64,000 bases of DNA, taken from positions 407,260 through 471,259 of the forward strand of contig NZ_SJPT01000004.1 in assembly GCF_007860095.1 (NCBI RefSeq). Direction: 5' to 3'. Position 1 is the first letter of the stretch, and each line of letters begins with the position of its first letter. Source of the stretch: Novipirellula galeiformis. GTDB taxonomy: Bacteria; Planctomycetota; Planctomycetia; Pirellulales; Pirellulaceae. Both the position numbers and the translations under genes were made by a program. Shown here in pieces: positions 35,755 to 44,679 of this stretch. The notes under the pieces were generated by a model. The model ran no database searches. It was not told the DNA's origin and saw only the letters and a program-made list of their open reading frames with translations.

Positions 35755-37608
35755 TTAACTCAATGGCAATCGCACTTGAAACGTGCTGCCCTCGCCAGGC
35801 TTGCTTTTCAAACTCACCGAGCCATCAAAGGCTTGGCAAAGATGTTTGACAATGGACAACCCGAGTCCCGTCCCTCCCAACTCGCGAGACCTAGCTTTAT
35901 CCGCCCGATAAAAACGTTCAAAGACGCGTGTGTGATGCTCAGGTGCAATCCCGATCCCTGTATCCTTGACCTCCAACAACACTTGGTCCGACTCTTGAAG
36001 CCAACGCACCGTCACTTGACCACGCTCGGGGGTGTACTTGATCGCATTGCCGATCAAGTTGTCTAGGATCGTGGTTAAACCATCTTCATCGACATAGACC
36101 GAAAGCGCCGTCACAGGCGGTTGGACGACGAGCCGGATCTCTTTTCGCTGAGCGGCATCGTCGTGGTGCTTGATACACGCGTCGACCACTCGGCGGACAG
36201 GAACGTCCCCCACCTCAAACGCCTCTTCCTTCGATTCAACACGGGCGATCTGCAGCATATCGAGAATCAATTGGTGCAACCGCTCCGCCTCTTCTTCGAT
36301 CCGTTGGACAAAGTGCACATTGTTTTCCAGATCGCTCAGGCCTCCCAAACGCAACGTTTCCGCATAGGCCTTGATCGACGCCAGCGGAGTTTTCAGTTCG
36401 TGGGACACGTTCGCGACAAATTCTTGACGCAGGTTTTCTAGCCGCCTCAACTCGGTGATGTCATGCAACACGATCACAACGCCGTTGGCTGGGTTGCCTG
36501 GCAAACAGGTCGCTCGGACCGCTAAATCACGACGAATTTGGCTGATGGATTCAAACTCGGTTTGGACGGGACCGCCCATTTCTAGACATTTCTGCACCAC
36601 TTCGTGCAGCGATCGGCTCCGCACGGCCTCCAACAACGGACGACCGACTTCATTGGTCGCTGCAAAATTGAGCAACATTTTGCTGGCTCCGTTCGCCAAG
36701 ACGATCCGCTGCTGTACATCGATAGCAATGATCCCCTCATCCATGCTGCCCAGCACCGTGGACATCTGTTCGTTCTTTTCTCGCAACTGCCGAAATCGCC
36801 TGGCCAACTCCGATTGCATCTGATTGAACGCTTCGGAAAGTAAGCCCACTTCGTCCTGGCTACGAACGGAGACCGGAGCTTGGTCGACCCCTGCGGCAAT
36901 GGCCTGAGCACGCTCGGTCAATTGGGCCAGCGGGTCAATGATGCGGCCGACAATCGCGTAGGTCAGTCCGGTGGCAATCGAACCAAACAACAGCGCCAAC
37001 AACCACAACGATCGGCGGACCGCCGCAACACGGTCATTGATCGTATCCAGTCGCTCCGCCACTCGCACAAATGCAGACTTTCCGTTGAACGCTTCGGTCT
37101 GTAACGCCAAGTAATACATGTCGATCGAAAGCGTCGGACTCTCGCGCGTCGCAGTCCCTTTTCCCACCTCCCCCGCGGCGATCAACTCCGGGCGATTGGC
37201 ATGACTGATCATTGATCTGGGATCATGCTCGGAATCGGCCAACACCAAACCCTCGGAATCAATGATCGTCAAACGGGTGTCGGTTTCCGTCGCCAAACGC
37301 TGGATCAACGTTTGCAACGCTTGTTGCTTAGCGGTGTGAACCGCAGGCTCGACATCCTCGTCGAGAACACTCGCGACCAAGCCGCTAATGTGGCTCCGTA
37401 ACACGACCGCGGTGTCGAACAAACGCTGCTCCACTTGCCGGTTGATCTCCACCCGTTGCGAAGAATTCACGATGAACAAGAACCCGACGGCAAGCGTCAA
37501 ATTCAAACCAACCGAGATCAGGAAAAGCTTCCAAAACAGACGAGATGACCGCACAGTGGGCCCCGTAGATGAGCAACATGGATGAAACAACGCGACCCAC
37601 ATTCCCAT
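35755..37608 (-). CDS. phoR: PhoR-like membrane sensor histidine kinase
   Basis: The Met at 37608 (or 37602) is chosen because the 40 codons before it lack coding character. Domains: membrane helix 1 at about 25-48, an extracytoplasmic sensor region of about 140 residues, membrane helix 2 near 195-215, HAMP (RIIDPLAQLTERAQAIAAG), PAS (about 285-390, STVLGSMDEGIIAIDVQQ), HisKA with the phosphoacceptor His in NVSHELKTPLASIKAYAETL, and HATPase (DNLIGNAIKYTP, DTGIGIAPEHH, GGTGLGLSIVKHL). It is the first gene of the phosphate cluster, so it most likely phosphorylates the PhoB encoded at its end. Confidence 0.9.
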   Translation of the reverse strand: MGMWVALFHPCCSSTGPTVRSSRLFWKLFLISVGLNLTLAVGFLFIVNSSQRVEINRQVEQRLFDTAVVLRSHISGLVASVLDEDVEPAVHTAKQQALQTLIQRLATETDTRLTIIDSEGLVLADSEHDPRSMISHANRPELIAAGEVGKGTATRESPTLSIDMYYLALQTEAFNGKSAFVRVAERLDTINDRVAAVRRSLWLLALLFGSIATGLTYAIVGRIIDPLAQLTERAQAIAAGVDQAPVSVRSQDEVGLLSEAFNQMQSELARRFRQLREKNEQMSTVLGSMDEGIIAIDVQQRIVLANGASKMLLNFAATNEVGRPLLEAVRSRSLHEVVQKCLEMGGPVQTEFESISQIRRDLAVRATCLPGNPANGVVIVLHDITELRRLENLRQEFVANVSHELKTPLASIKAYAETLRLGGLSDLENNVHFVQRIEEEAERLHQLILDMLQIARVESKEEAFEVGDVPVRRVVDACIKHHDDAAQRKEIRLVVQPPVTALSVYVDEDGLTTILDNLIGNAIKYTPERGQVTVRWLQESDQVLLEVKDTGIGIAPEHHTRVFERFYRADKARSRELGGTGLGLSIVKHLCQAFDGSVSLKSKPGEGSTFQVRLPLS

Positions 37609-38081
37609 AACGGAATTTGAATAACAAGGGGCGACGAGCGAGGAGTGAAACATTCGGCAGTCCCCTGATCTGGCGGGAACAAGTCCGATTGCCCGGGCTT
37701 GGGTGCTCCCTCGATCAGGACGTTTCACCCGAAATTCTCGAATTCATTTCCATTTCATCACAATGCATTTCACCTCCACCGGTTCATGCAAATCAAGCGA
37801 CCGCGGCTGCCATTGAATCCCACCCACCCACGCAACACCAGCTCCGACGCGATCCGCCGGAAACAGCCTTCCGAGCGGTTTCACGACCACGTTTCATACA
37901 CGCATCCCTTTAATTCCTTTGCGAGTTTCGAGAAAGAACAGGAGCATTCCCTTTGACGCGGTGGCCGTCGATTTGCGATCTTCCGTCCATGGATTCCTCG
38001 AACCCGATCGTGCGGGTGTCGCGTCTTCCCCTGTGGGGCACGCGATCGCCGAATCGGAAGTGTCCCCCCTTGGAGAACGGA
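37609..38081. other. divergent spacer between phoR and the phospholipase-like gene
   Basis: About 470 bases upstream of both genes. Short ORFs run through it on both strands, including extensions of both neighbouring frames, but they have no recognisable domain. No clear operator, riboswitch or repeat is seen. Confidence 0.45.
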
Positions 38082-39536
38082 ATGTCACGGATCATCACGA
38101 TTCTGCGCGCAGCTCATTGCCGTAGCACTCATCACTACTTTGCTCTCGATGCGTTTGCGCAACTCAAAACGCCGCGCGGCATCTTGCTCAGCAACATGTT
38201 GACGAAGTACTACGACGCCTACCTCAAAGGTGCGAAGGCGCCCGACACCGAGTTTCGCGACTTCAAAAACCACGTCCTGCATGTCCGTGACAACCATTGG
38301 GGAGGCGCTCCACGCGCTTGCGAAAAATGGCTCCGCATCGCAATCGAGCAACTCGACAACGAACAATTCCAAGAGGCGGCCTATAGCCTGGGCGTGCTGA
38401 GCCACTATTTCACCGATCCCATCATGCCCCTACACACCGGATCGAGCGAGCGTGAAGGGATCGTTCATCGACCGATGGAATGGAGTGTTTGCAAAGCGTA
38501 CGAGGAAATTTACGCCGAACTCAACCACGGCAAGATGCGCGTCGAATTCCAACTCGCCAACGGCGATGCATGGATCTCCGACGCCGTCTTCGCTGCCGCC
38601 CAAGCATCCAATCCCCATTACGAACGACTGATCGAGATTTACGATCTTCAGCGCGGCGTGAAAAATCCCCCCGACGGTCTCAACGCCGAAGCACGCGAAA
38701 TCCTGAGCAACATGTTTGGTATCGCGATTACCGGCTGGGCGCGGATCCTCGAACGGATCGCCGAGCAAAGCAAAACCACGATCCCTGCGATGCCATTGAC
38801 CATGACGACGGTGATCGCGGCGATTCAAATTCCGTCGAAATGGGTGATTCGTAAAATTGCTTCCGTACAAGAACAACAAGCCATCAAAGCTCTGTTCGCG
38901 GAATTCCAAAGCACTGGAAAAGTGCAAACCCACTTGCCCGAGGAAGTCCGTCTCGTGCGTGCCGAGCGACCCATGAGCGCATCCTCAACAACACCGCCGA
39001 TCCCCACCTTAACCCTGCCCAGCGAACCGGTCGTTCAAGCACCTGCCAAACTCGCCTCCCCGATCCTGGCCCCCGCCACGGAAACGTCATCGCCGCCTGC
39101 CTCGACGAACACCTCCGTCTCCGACAACCTCGTCGACGCCCCTTCCATCGGCCCCAAGACCGCCGCCCGATTCGCGAACATCGGGATCACCACCATCGGT
39201 CAATTTTTGGCCAGTGCTCCTGAGCAGATGGCAAGCCAGTTAAACACCCAATGGATCACGCCCGCGTTAATCGAAGATTGGCAAGCCCAAGCCACGTTTG
39301 TCACTTCCATCGCATCGCTGTGCGGTTACAAATCACAATTGCTAGTCGCGATCGATTGCCGCACTCCAGCGCAACTTGCCGAACGCGACGCGGATGAACT
39401 GACCGCTGCGATTGCTCGCTATGCTCAAACCAAAGCGGGACAACGCATCCTGCGCAGCAGCACACCGCCGGACGAAACCAATGTCGCACGTTGGATCGCC
39501 GAAGCACGCGAATGCTCACAACAACGTGCCGCGTAG
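38082..39536 (+). CDS. zinc-dependent phospholipase C-like protein with C-terminal DUF4332 helix-hairpin-helix tail
   Basis: ATG at 38082 follows GGAGAACGGA and gives MSRIITILRAAHC; the longer frame from 37953 is unlikely. Residues 1-230 match the zinc phospholipase C/S1-P1 nuclease fold, with His and Asp residues in the expected spacing (HYFALDAF, FKNHVLHVRDNHWGG, LGVLSHYFTDPIMPLHTG, and Trp/His near IVHRPMEW). A Pro/Ser-rich linker (about 300-345) leads to a C-terminal region (350-480) resembling DUF4332, which is built of helix-hairpin-helix units (IGPKTAARFANIGITTIGQF). No signal peptide is seen, unlike secreted phospholipases C. The substrate may be lipid or nucleic acid; I cannot decide. 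Confidence 0.75.
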   Translation: MSRIITILRAAHCRSTHHYFALDAFAQLKTPRGILLSNMLTKYYDAYLKGAKAPDTEFRDFKNHVLHVRDNHWGGAPRACEKWLRIAIEQLDNEQFQEAAYSLGVLSHYFTDPIMPLHTGSSEREGIVHRPMEWSVCKAYEEIYAELNHGKMRVEFQLANGDAWISDAVFAAAQASNPHYERLIEIYDLQRGVKNPPDGLNAEAREILSNMFGIAITGWARILERIAEQSKTTIPAMPLTMTTVIAAIQIPSKWVIRKIASVQEQQAIKALFAEFQSTGKVQTHLPEEVRLVRAERPMSASSTTPPIPTLTLPSEPVVQAPAKLASPILAPATETSSPPASTNTSVSDNLVDAPSIGPKTAARFANIGITTIGQFLASAPEQMASQLNTQWITPALIEDWQAQATFVTSIASLCGYKSQLLVAIDCRTPAQLAERDADELTAAIARYAQTKAGQRILRSSTPPDETNVARWIAEARECSQQRAA

Positions 39537-39613
39537 ACGTTGTGCCCCGACAGGAAATCGCGAGAGAGAAAATCATCGCGACGTCAAAATAACTGAGCGG
39601 CCAGGAACCCCGT

Positions 39614-39948
39614 GCAGATAGGCAGGAGTCTTTCGGTAGATTAGCCGTTTTGGCGTTAGCCACGGTTCAAGCGGTTCAGCCGGTTCAAGCGGGGCTAACG
39701 CTGGACCGTGGAAAAGTTGGGGTTGTGTTTTTTTGGGTTTGCGCAATTTTCATCCCGACGGGATGACGGACAGTAGCCGGTGGCTTGAGCGCAGCGAATA
39801 CCACCGGAAGGACAAAGCCTTCAGGACAAAGATCGCGGAACAAAAATGCCTTCACGAAATGCTCTGTCCATACCAAAGTTTTAGCAGCCCAGGCAAACGC
39901 CCAAGTGGCTAATGGGATTTCAGCCATTCATTCCTGCCTACCTGCTTA
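39614..39948. mobile_element. MITE-like element A with terminal inverted repeats and an internal GTAG palindrome
   Basis: Left end GCAGATAGGCAGGA (39614-39627) matches the inverted right end TCCTGCCTACCTGC (39932-39945) at 13 of 14 positions; the right end continues TTA to 39948. Further in, the left 85 bases match the inverted right half of the shorter element at 57044-57173. The middle contains GTAG followed by the hairpin arms CCGGTGG and CCACCGG and a second small palindrome CATCCCGACGGGATG. The product of every ORF inside is short and domain-free, so it is non-autonomous. Confidence 0.7.
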
Positions 39949-39960
39949 GTGCTGCGCCGA

Positions 39961-40005
39961 CTGCACGTCTGAGAACTGCACGTCTGAGAACTGCACGTCT
40001 GAGAA
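39961..40005. repeat. three tandem copies of a 15-bp unit
   Basis: CTGCACGTCTGAGAA is repeated at 39961, 39976 and 39991 without interruption, just outside element A. It is not inside a supported gene. Confidence 0.9.
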
Positions 40006-40187
40006 CCTGGGGGATCGGCCCAAGCTTGGGCTGCTAATAAGAGGGTATTGCGGCTGTTTGTGCGTGCGCGGGATTTGTTCCCTACGCCAACGGCGTTAAA
40101 CAACCTAGCCCAGGAGGTTAAAGCCGAGAATGCCGAAGGCCATCTCGCTGCAACCCTGGGTTGCTTGGAGACCAAGAAACGGCCCGT

Positions 40188-40244
40188 CACAACTAGGGGA
40201 CGACAGCACAACTAGGGGACGACAGCACAACTAGGGGCCGACAG
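40188..40244. repeat. three tandem copies of a 19-bp unit
   Basis: The unit CACAACTAGGGGACGACAG starts at 40188, 40207 and 40226 (last copy with two changes), and a decayed fourth copy follows. Intergenic. Confidence 0.8.
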
Positions 40245-40331
40245 GCAACCAGGAGACGACAGCGTCACTTGCAAATTCGGCCGACAAGCAGAATCAAGGC
40301 CGCGATTGGCTCGGGTGAACTTAAGCTCACG

Positions 40332-40413
40332 TGATCTTTGGCTCGCTGCACCCGTAACGTTGTGAACGGGGCATTGCCCACAACCTTTACAAAGTGCAGC
40401 GAGCCAAAAATCA
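40332..40413. repeat. long nested hairpin, possible structured RNA or REP relic
   Basis: TGATCTTTGGCTCGCTGCAC (40332-40351) pairs with 40394-40413 at 19 of 20 positions. The 42-base interior contains its own GTTGTG / CACAAC pairing around GGGCATTGCCC. The structure would fold as an extended stem of about 30 pairs. No U-run follows and no gene end is within 400 bases, so it is not a normal terminator. Confidence 0.6.
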
Positions 40414-40918
40414 CGCTGGCCAGCAACCACAGCGTTGCGTTCTCGGCCCGCGACCGAGTTCATGACCGAATCTTAATCACAATCTTAAGCGTTGCCAACG
40501 AACCTGCTGGTCCGGCGACACACTGATTTTTCCGCGCCGTTGCGACTCCTTCATCGCGCTGGCCTCTTGCTCTCGCGCGATGGCGATATTTCTAACCAGT
40601 TCTTTCGGCTAACAGAAGGCCTATTCACGCATCGGCCCCGTTAATCCTAAAAGTTAATATTGGGCTTCCCAAGCGACGACTACACGCATCTCCCTCAACG
40701 GCGTGAAAACCAGCGACGGACGGATTAACCGCCCTCGCAAGCCTACAACCCGAAAAATAGGCAATTCACGCAGAAGTGGCAAGATGGTAGGAGCACTCCG
40801 ACTTTCTGTATTCCGAGGAACTCGAAGATCCGAAGTTCCTTATCAACGGGACGACGCAACCCGTTTGCCCCAACCAACTTAATGCTAGCGTAATTAACTC
40901 AACAGGGATGTTTTACGA
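40414..40918. other. spacer upstream of the lipoprotein gene
   Basis: About 500 bases with no convincing ORF on either strand. The last 60 bases before the lipoprotein start are AT-rich (GTAATTAACTCAACAGGG) and probably contain its promoter. I see no defined operator. Confidence 0.4.
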
Positions 40919-41689
40919 ATGAGAACGAAGCACACTCCATCGCTTTGGAAGCACACGATCCTAGCGGGACTGGCCACTGGAATCAGCGTCTTCGGTGTCG
41001 GATGTGCGTCGTCAAAAACGTCCAACACCGCGCGCACCGGGACCGAACAACTCTTGATTTCCGCGGCAATCGATAGCGCATTCTCCAACGTCCAGTTCAA
41101 TGAATTAGCGGGCTACAAAGTCTTCATTGACGAAAAGTACCTTGATTCGGTTGATAAAGGCTACTTAGTGGGCACGCTCCGCCACAAAGTATTTGAATCC
41201 GGTGGACATCTCGTAACTGCGATGGACCAAGCCGATGTCGTGCTCGAACCGCGCAGCGGGGGTGTCGGCACGGACACCCAAGAGAGTTTTGTGGGGATCC
41301 CCTCACTCGGCATGCCAGGATTGCCGATCGAGCTTCCCGAGATCAAGTTTGCATCGCGGAACACGCAAATGGGGACCGCGAAAATCGGTCTGATTTGCTA
41401 CGACGCCAAGACGGGAACCGCACTGGGAAGCGGGGGTGAATCGACCGCACTGACCCATAACAATGACACTTACGTGCTTGGAATTGGCCCCTTCCGCAGT
41501 GGATCGGTCGTCGACCAACGCCAAAAAGCGGTGGGGTACAACGGCGTCGGCGGCAGCATCATGAGCACCGGACAGGTCGCAAAAAGTGCACCGGTGCGGA
41601 TCATCGATCGCAACGAGGCTGGCGCCCCCTTCACTCCCGCGGCACAAATAGCCGACACTCCCACCCCGACCGATTATTTCAATCGATAA
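40919..41689 (+). CDS. predicted lipoprotein of unknown function
   Basis: A 256-residue protein with a lipoprotein signal: basic start, hydrophobic core and lipobox VFGVGCAS with the acylated Cys at about residue 29. The mature part begins with a conserved-looking alpha/beta segment (EQLLISAAIDSAFSNVQF, LAGYKVFIDEKYLDSVDKGYLVGTLRHKVF) that resembles small lipoproteins encoded in other planctomycetes, followed by a Gly/Pro-rich loop region and SVVDQRQKAVGYNG. The first half recalls outer-membrane-associated lipoproteins of the DUF6655 type, but this is from memory only. AGGGATG just before the start may serve as the ribosome-binding site. Function unknown. Confidence 0.75.
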   Translation: MRTKHTPSLWKHTILAGLATGISVFGVGCASSKTSNTARTGTEQLLISAAIDSAFSNVQFNELAGYKVFIDEKYLDSVDKGYLVGTLRHKVFESGGHLVTAMDQADVVLEPRSGGVGTDTQESFVGIPSLGMPGLPIELPEIKFASRNTQMGTAKIGLICYDAKTGTALGSGGESTALTHNNDTYVLGIGPFRSGSVVDQRQKAVGYNGVGGSIMSTGQVAKSAPVRIIDRNEAGAPFTPAAQIADTPTPTDYFNR

Positions 41690-41825
41690 CCCAACCGGAT
41701 TAAACGTGCGATGCACGAGCGATCCGCGACGGCAAGTGAAATCCCGCTGCGTTTGAGCTAAGATGCGTGCGCGGGAATTCACCCTCATCACACGCTCACC
41801 CCTCATCCCAATCGAGATTCACATC

Positions 41826-42560
41826 GTGTCATCCTTAGCTGGAAAAGTCGTTGCAATTACAGGCGGTGGAACCGGTATCGGTGCCGGCATCGCTCGCGGT
41901 TTGGCCATGGCGGGTTGCAACGTCGTCATCGGCGGCCGCCGTATTGAGCCGCTCGACGCACTCGCAAAATCGATTCCAAGCGAAAAGCCTGTTTTGACGC
42001 ATCCCATCGACGTCGCCGAACCGCAAAGCGTCACTGACTTTTTCAGCTTTGTTCGCAACCAAGTGGGCGAAGTGGATATTTTGGTTAACAGTGCGGGAAT
42101 CAATATCCAAAACCGCACGATGGCCACCATGGTCCCCGAAGATTGGGATCGCGTCATGCAAATCAACACCTCCGGTGCGTATCGATGCATCCTCGAGGTG
42201 CTGCCCCCGATGCGTGAGCGACGCGACGGCATCGTGATCAACATCTCGTCGATCGCTGGCAAGCGAGCGATCGCACTGGGCGGCGTCGTTTACTGTGCCA
42301 GCAAGTTTGCAATGACCGCACTGGGGACGGCGATCGCCAACGAAGTGCGGCACGAAGGGGTCCGAGTGACTAATGTTTATCCGGGCGAAGTCAACACGCC
42401 GATCCTTGATCGACGTCCTGTCCCGGTAACGCAAGCCCACAAAGATTCGATCCTACAACCCGATGACATCGCATCGCTCGTCGTCACGATTTGCCAATTG
42501 CCGCCACGCGCCCACGTCCCAGAGATCGTGATTAAACCGACGACACAGGAATGGGTTTAG
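41826..42560 (+). CDS. short-chain dehydrogenase/reductase
   Basis: GTG at 41826 gives VSSLAGKVVAITGGGTGIG, the usual beginning of an SDR; the upstream ATG at 41763 would add 21 residues without a domain. Of 244 residues, the Rossmann signature is TGGGTGIGAGIA, the NNAG-equivalent is NSAGIN, and the catalytic site reads INISSIAGKRAIALGGVVYCASKFAM (Ser, Tyr and Lys present; written here for position, near residue 140-165). R in GGRRIEP suggests NADP(H) preference. The substrate cannot be inferred. The stop overlaps the stop of the convergent BBP7 gene by four bases. Confidence 0.9.
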   Translation: MSSLAGKVVAITGGGTGIGAGIARGLAMAGCNVVIGGRRIEPLDALAKSIPSEKPVLTHPIDVAEPQSVTDFFSFVRNQVGEVDILVNSAGINIQNRTMATMVPEDWDRVMQINTSGAYRCILEVLPPMRERRDGIVINISSIAGKRAIALGGVVYCASKFAMTALGTAIANEVRHEGVRVTNVYPGEVNTPILDRRPVPVTQAHKDSILQPDDIASLVVTICQLPPRAHVPEIVIKPTTQEWV

Positions 42561-44317
42561 TAAACGTATTGCAACCCAAAGTGGATGCCATGCACATAAA
42601 AGGTCTGGTCGTCCATTTCCGCACTCGGACGCATCGAACCGGTAGGCGTATCGTCAAGGTTCGAGGCGAGTTGATTGTCGATCAAGCCCGAGACCTGAAT
42701 CGCCTCGGTCATCGCGATGATGTGATAGCCCACCGTCACGTCAAAGCGAGGGAAGTAGCGCCACCCGAGCGACAAGTCGATTTCAGGCACCCAAGCAAAC
42801 GTATCGTCCGTGCGTGTCCCCGCATTCGTACTGCGAACCAGCAAGCCGGTGGGCCGGGTATCTGTCACCAGCCCATTCTGGGCCTCCGTTTGCCCGGCAA
42901 GGCGTGATTCTCGTCGCAAATTCCCCGCCGCGACCTTGAACAAACTGTTGAACGACCAGCATCCTTCGCGATAGCGAGAGGCGATCCCGATCTGGCCGCC
43001 GTGGAAGTTGTTCTCGGCATCAAACGAATCGCTGATCGAGATGATCGAGCCCAACGGAGCGGGGCTGCCCGCTGCCGCAGTGGAAGTGCTTGACGTGGTC
43101 AAACCTTCGCTCAAGTGCATGTATTGATAACCGTACAACAGATCCACGGTACCACCAAAGCGTGAATACGCGTGCTGGCGAATCGAAAAATCGGCACCGT
43201 AAAGTTCGCTGGTCGCGTGCACGTTGGCAAACCCCGACGTGGTGACCCCTGGCGTCGCGACCACTTGAGTGTCCTGTGCGGCAGGGTCGTTCGTCACGTT
43301 CAAAAAGGGACGCGTGATGATCGGAGTGGTTAATTGGTCCGCGTTGAAATTGTAAGTTTCGTCGCCTGCACCCCAACCACGAAACACCATGCTGCGGGAT
43401 CGGCAATCATCCAACCAAGTCCCCAGCGTGATTCGGCCACCCGCGGTCAACTCGTTCAACACCTGGCCGCCGCCCGCCAATACACGCGTGTTAGCATTGG
43501 CAAGACTGCCCGGCTTGGTTGCCGAGGCGGGGCCGGTCGTGAATAACGGCGGCAAAAAATCGCCGCTGCGGAACATCAACAACAATTCAAAGTTGGCAAA
43601 CCACCGATCACGACGGAAGACCAAACTTGCATTGGACCACTGGCCCGAACCACATTGGCCACACCCCAGCGAATCGCAGCCGTAGCCATCGCAGCCGTAG
43701 CCATCGCAGCCGTAATGATCGCAGCCGTAGCCTTCCACGCCGCAACCGACTTCGCCATAGCCACCCTGGTGGTAGTCCCCTTCGTAGAACTCACCGCCCT
43801 GGTCGGACCATGTTTCAATCGGCGTCGGCCAAGCCTCTCCCTCAACGATCACCTCTTCGCCCACGATCCCGTGCGGCGTTGGATCCATTAAAACGACGTC
43901 GTTGTGACCGACTTGGCGAAGTTTGGCTTGACGGGGCACCAACGTTGGCGCCGCCGAACCAGCACTTCTACGATCCTCATCCGTTTGATCTGCAACGTTT
44001 CCGTTCGTGTCCTCAAGCGGAACCGCAATCAACTTTGCCGGGGCTGTCGATCGTGTCGCAGTCGTAGTCACAGGCGTAGACGTGGTCACAGGCGCGGGCG
44101 AGCGTTGATTGCGAATCACTTCGCCCCCTTCGCTCGAGGGCGACTGAGCCACATCGTCGGTCGCAACCGCCATGGGAGGACGATAGACGCCTCGATCGGG
44201 CTTTTTGGTACGCACCTGCGCATTCGCCGCCGGTCCCCCCACAAGTACGCTAGCAATTAGTGGCAGCAATAGCAGTGGGGAAAGAGGGGAAAGGCAGTTT
44301 GTACGCGGCAACTTCAT
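42557..44317 (-). CDS. BBP7-family outer-membrane beta-barrel protein
   Basis: A 586-residue exported protein. The signal peptide (LSPLLLLPLIASVLVG, ending ANA) is followed by a Pro/Thr-rich disordered region to about residue 170, a Gly/Tyr/Cys-rich stretch with repeated YGCDG units near residues 195-225, and a C-terminal beta-barrel of about 350 residues with alternating polar and hydrophobic strands. The first strand, RDRWFANFELLLMFRSGD, is the BBP7 hallmark known from planctomycetes; the protein ends in an aromatic-rich strand (FGLQYVY), as outer-membrane proteins do. The Cys-rich repeat could be cross-linked or bind metal. Function of the family is unknown. Confidence 0.85.
   Translation of the reverse strand: MKLPRTNCLSPLSPLLLLPLIASVLVGGPAANAQVRTKKPDRGVYRPPMAVATDDVAQSPSSEGGEVIRNQRSPAPVTTSTPVTTTATRSTAPAKLIAVPLEDTNGNVADQTDEDRRSAGSAAPTLVPRQAKLRQVGHNDVVLMDPTPHGIVGEEVIVEGEAWPTPIETWSDQGGEFYEGDYHQGGYGEVGCGVEGYGCDHYGCDGYGCDGYGCDSLGCGQCGSGQWSNASLVFRRDRWFANFELLLMFRSGDFLPPLFTTGPASATKPGSLANANTRVLAGGGQVLNELTAGGRITLGTWLDDCRSRSMVFRGWGAGDETYNFNADQLTTPIITRPFLNVTNDPAAQDTQVVATPGVTTSGFANVHATSELYGADFSIRQHAYSRFGGTVDLLYGYQYMHLSEGLTTSSTSTAAAGSPAPLGSIISISDSFDAENNFHGGQIGIASRYREGCWSFNSLFKVAAGNLRRESRLAGQTEAQNGLVTDTRPTGLLVRSTNAGTRTDDTFAWVPEIDLSLGWRYFPRFDVTVGYHIIAMTEAIQVSGLIDNQLASNLDDTPTGSMRPSAEMDDQTFYVHGIHFGLQYVY
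43673..43732 (-). repeat. four 15-bp units coding for YGCDG-type pentapeptides
   Basis: ATCGCAGCCGTAGCC is repeated at 43673, 43688, 43703 (variant) and 43718. On the minus strand it codes GYGCD units of the BBP7 protein, so copy number changes stay in frame. Confidence 0.9.
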
Positions 44318-44679
44318 TGCTTTTCTTCCGACACTTTGAACGAACCATCATCACTGGGAACTGCGAATGCACAGTGACCCTATGTGCTGTTTCGACAAAC
44401 CGGGTCGTGCCGGTTGAGCAATTCTGGGAAGCTTTGACGGTTATTCGGATTTGGCAGGCCCAAATGGGCCCTCCGTAGACGCAGTCCCTCGCTAACGCTT
44501 TGGGGTGCGATGTAAATCCGGGTACATCACTCCCTAGCCGAAACGCTTCGTTGAATGAGCGGTGCAGGCATTCTTTTTGGGGGAGCGGAAGCAAAGATGT
44601 GCATCAACGCAAACGCGGCAGCACCCCCAGTGGAGCACTACCGCGCGTGAAACTTGTTAAGAACTTAGAGGGACCGTCT
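44318..44679. other. spacer between BBP7 and the peroxidase gene
   Basis: About 360 bases between the BBP7 start and the end of the peroxidase gene, both on the minus strand. It should hold the BBP7 promoter. No gene, hairpin or repeat of note is seen. Confidence 0.4.
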
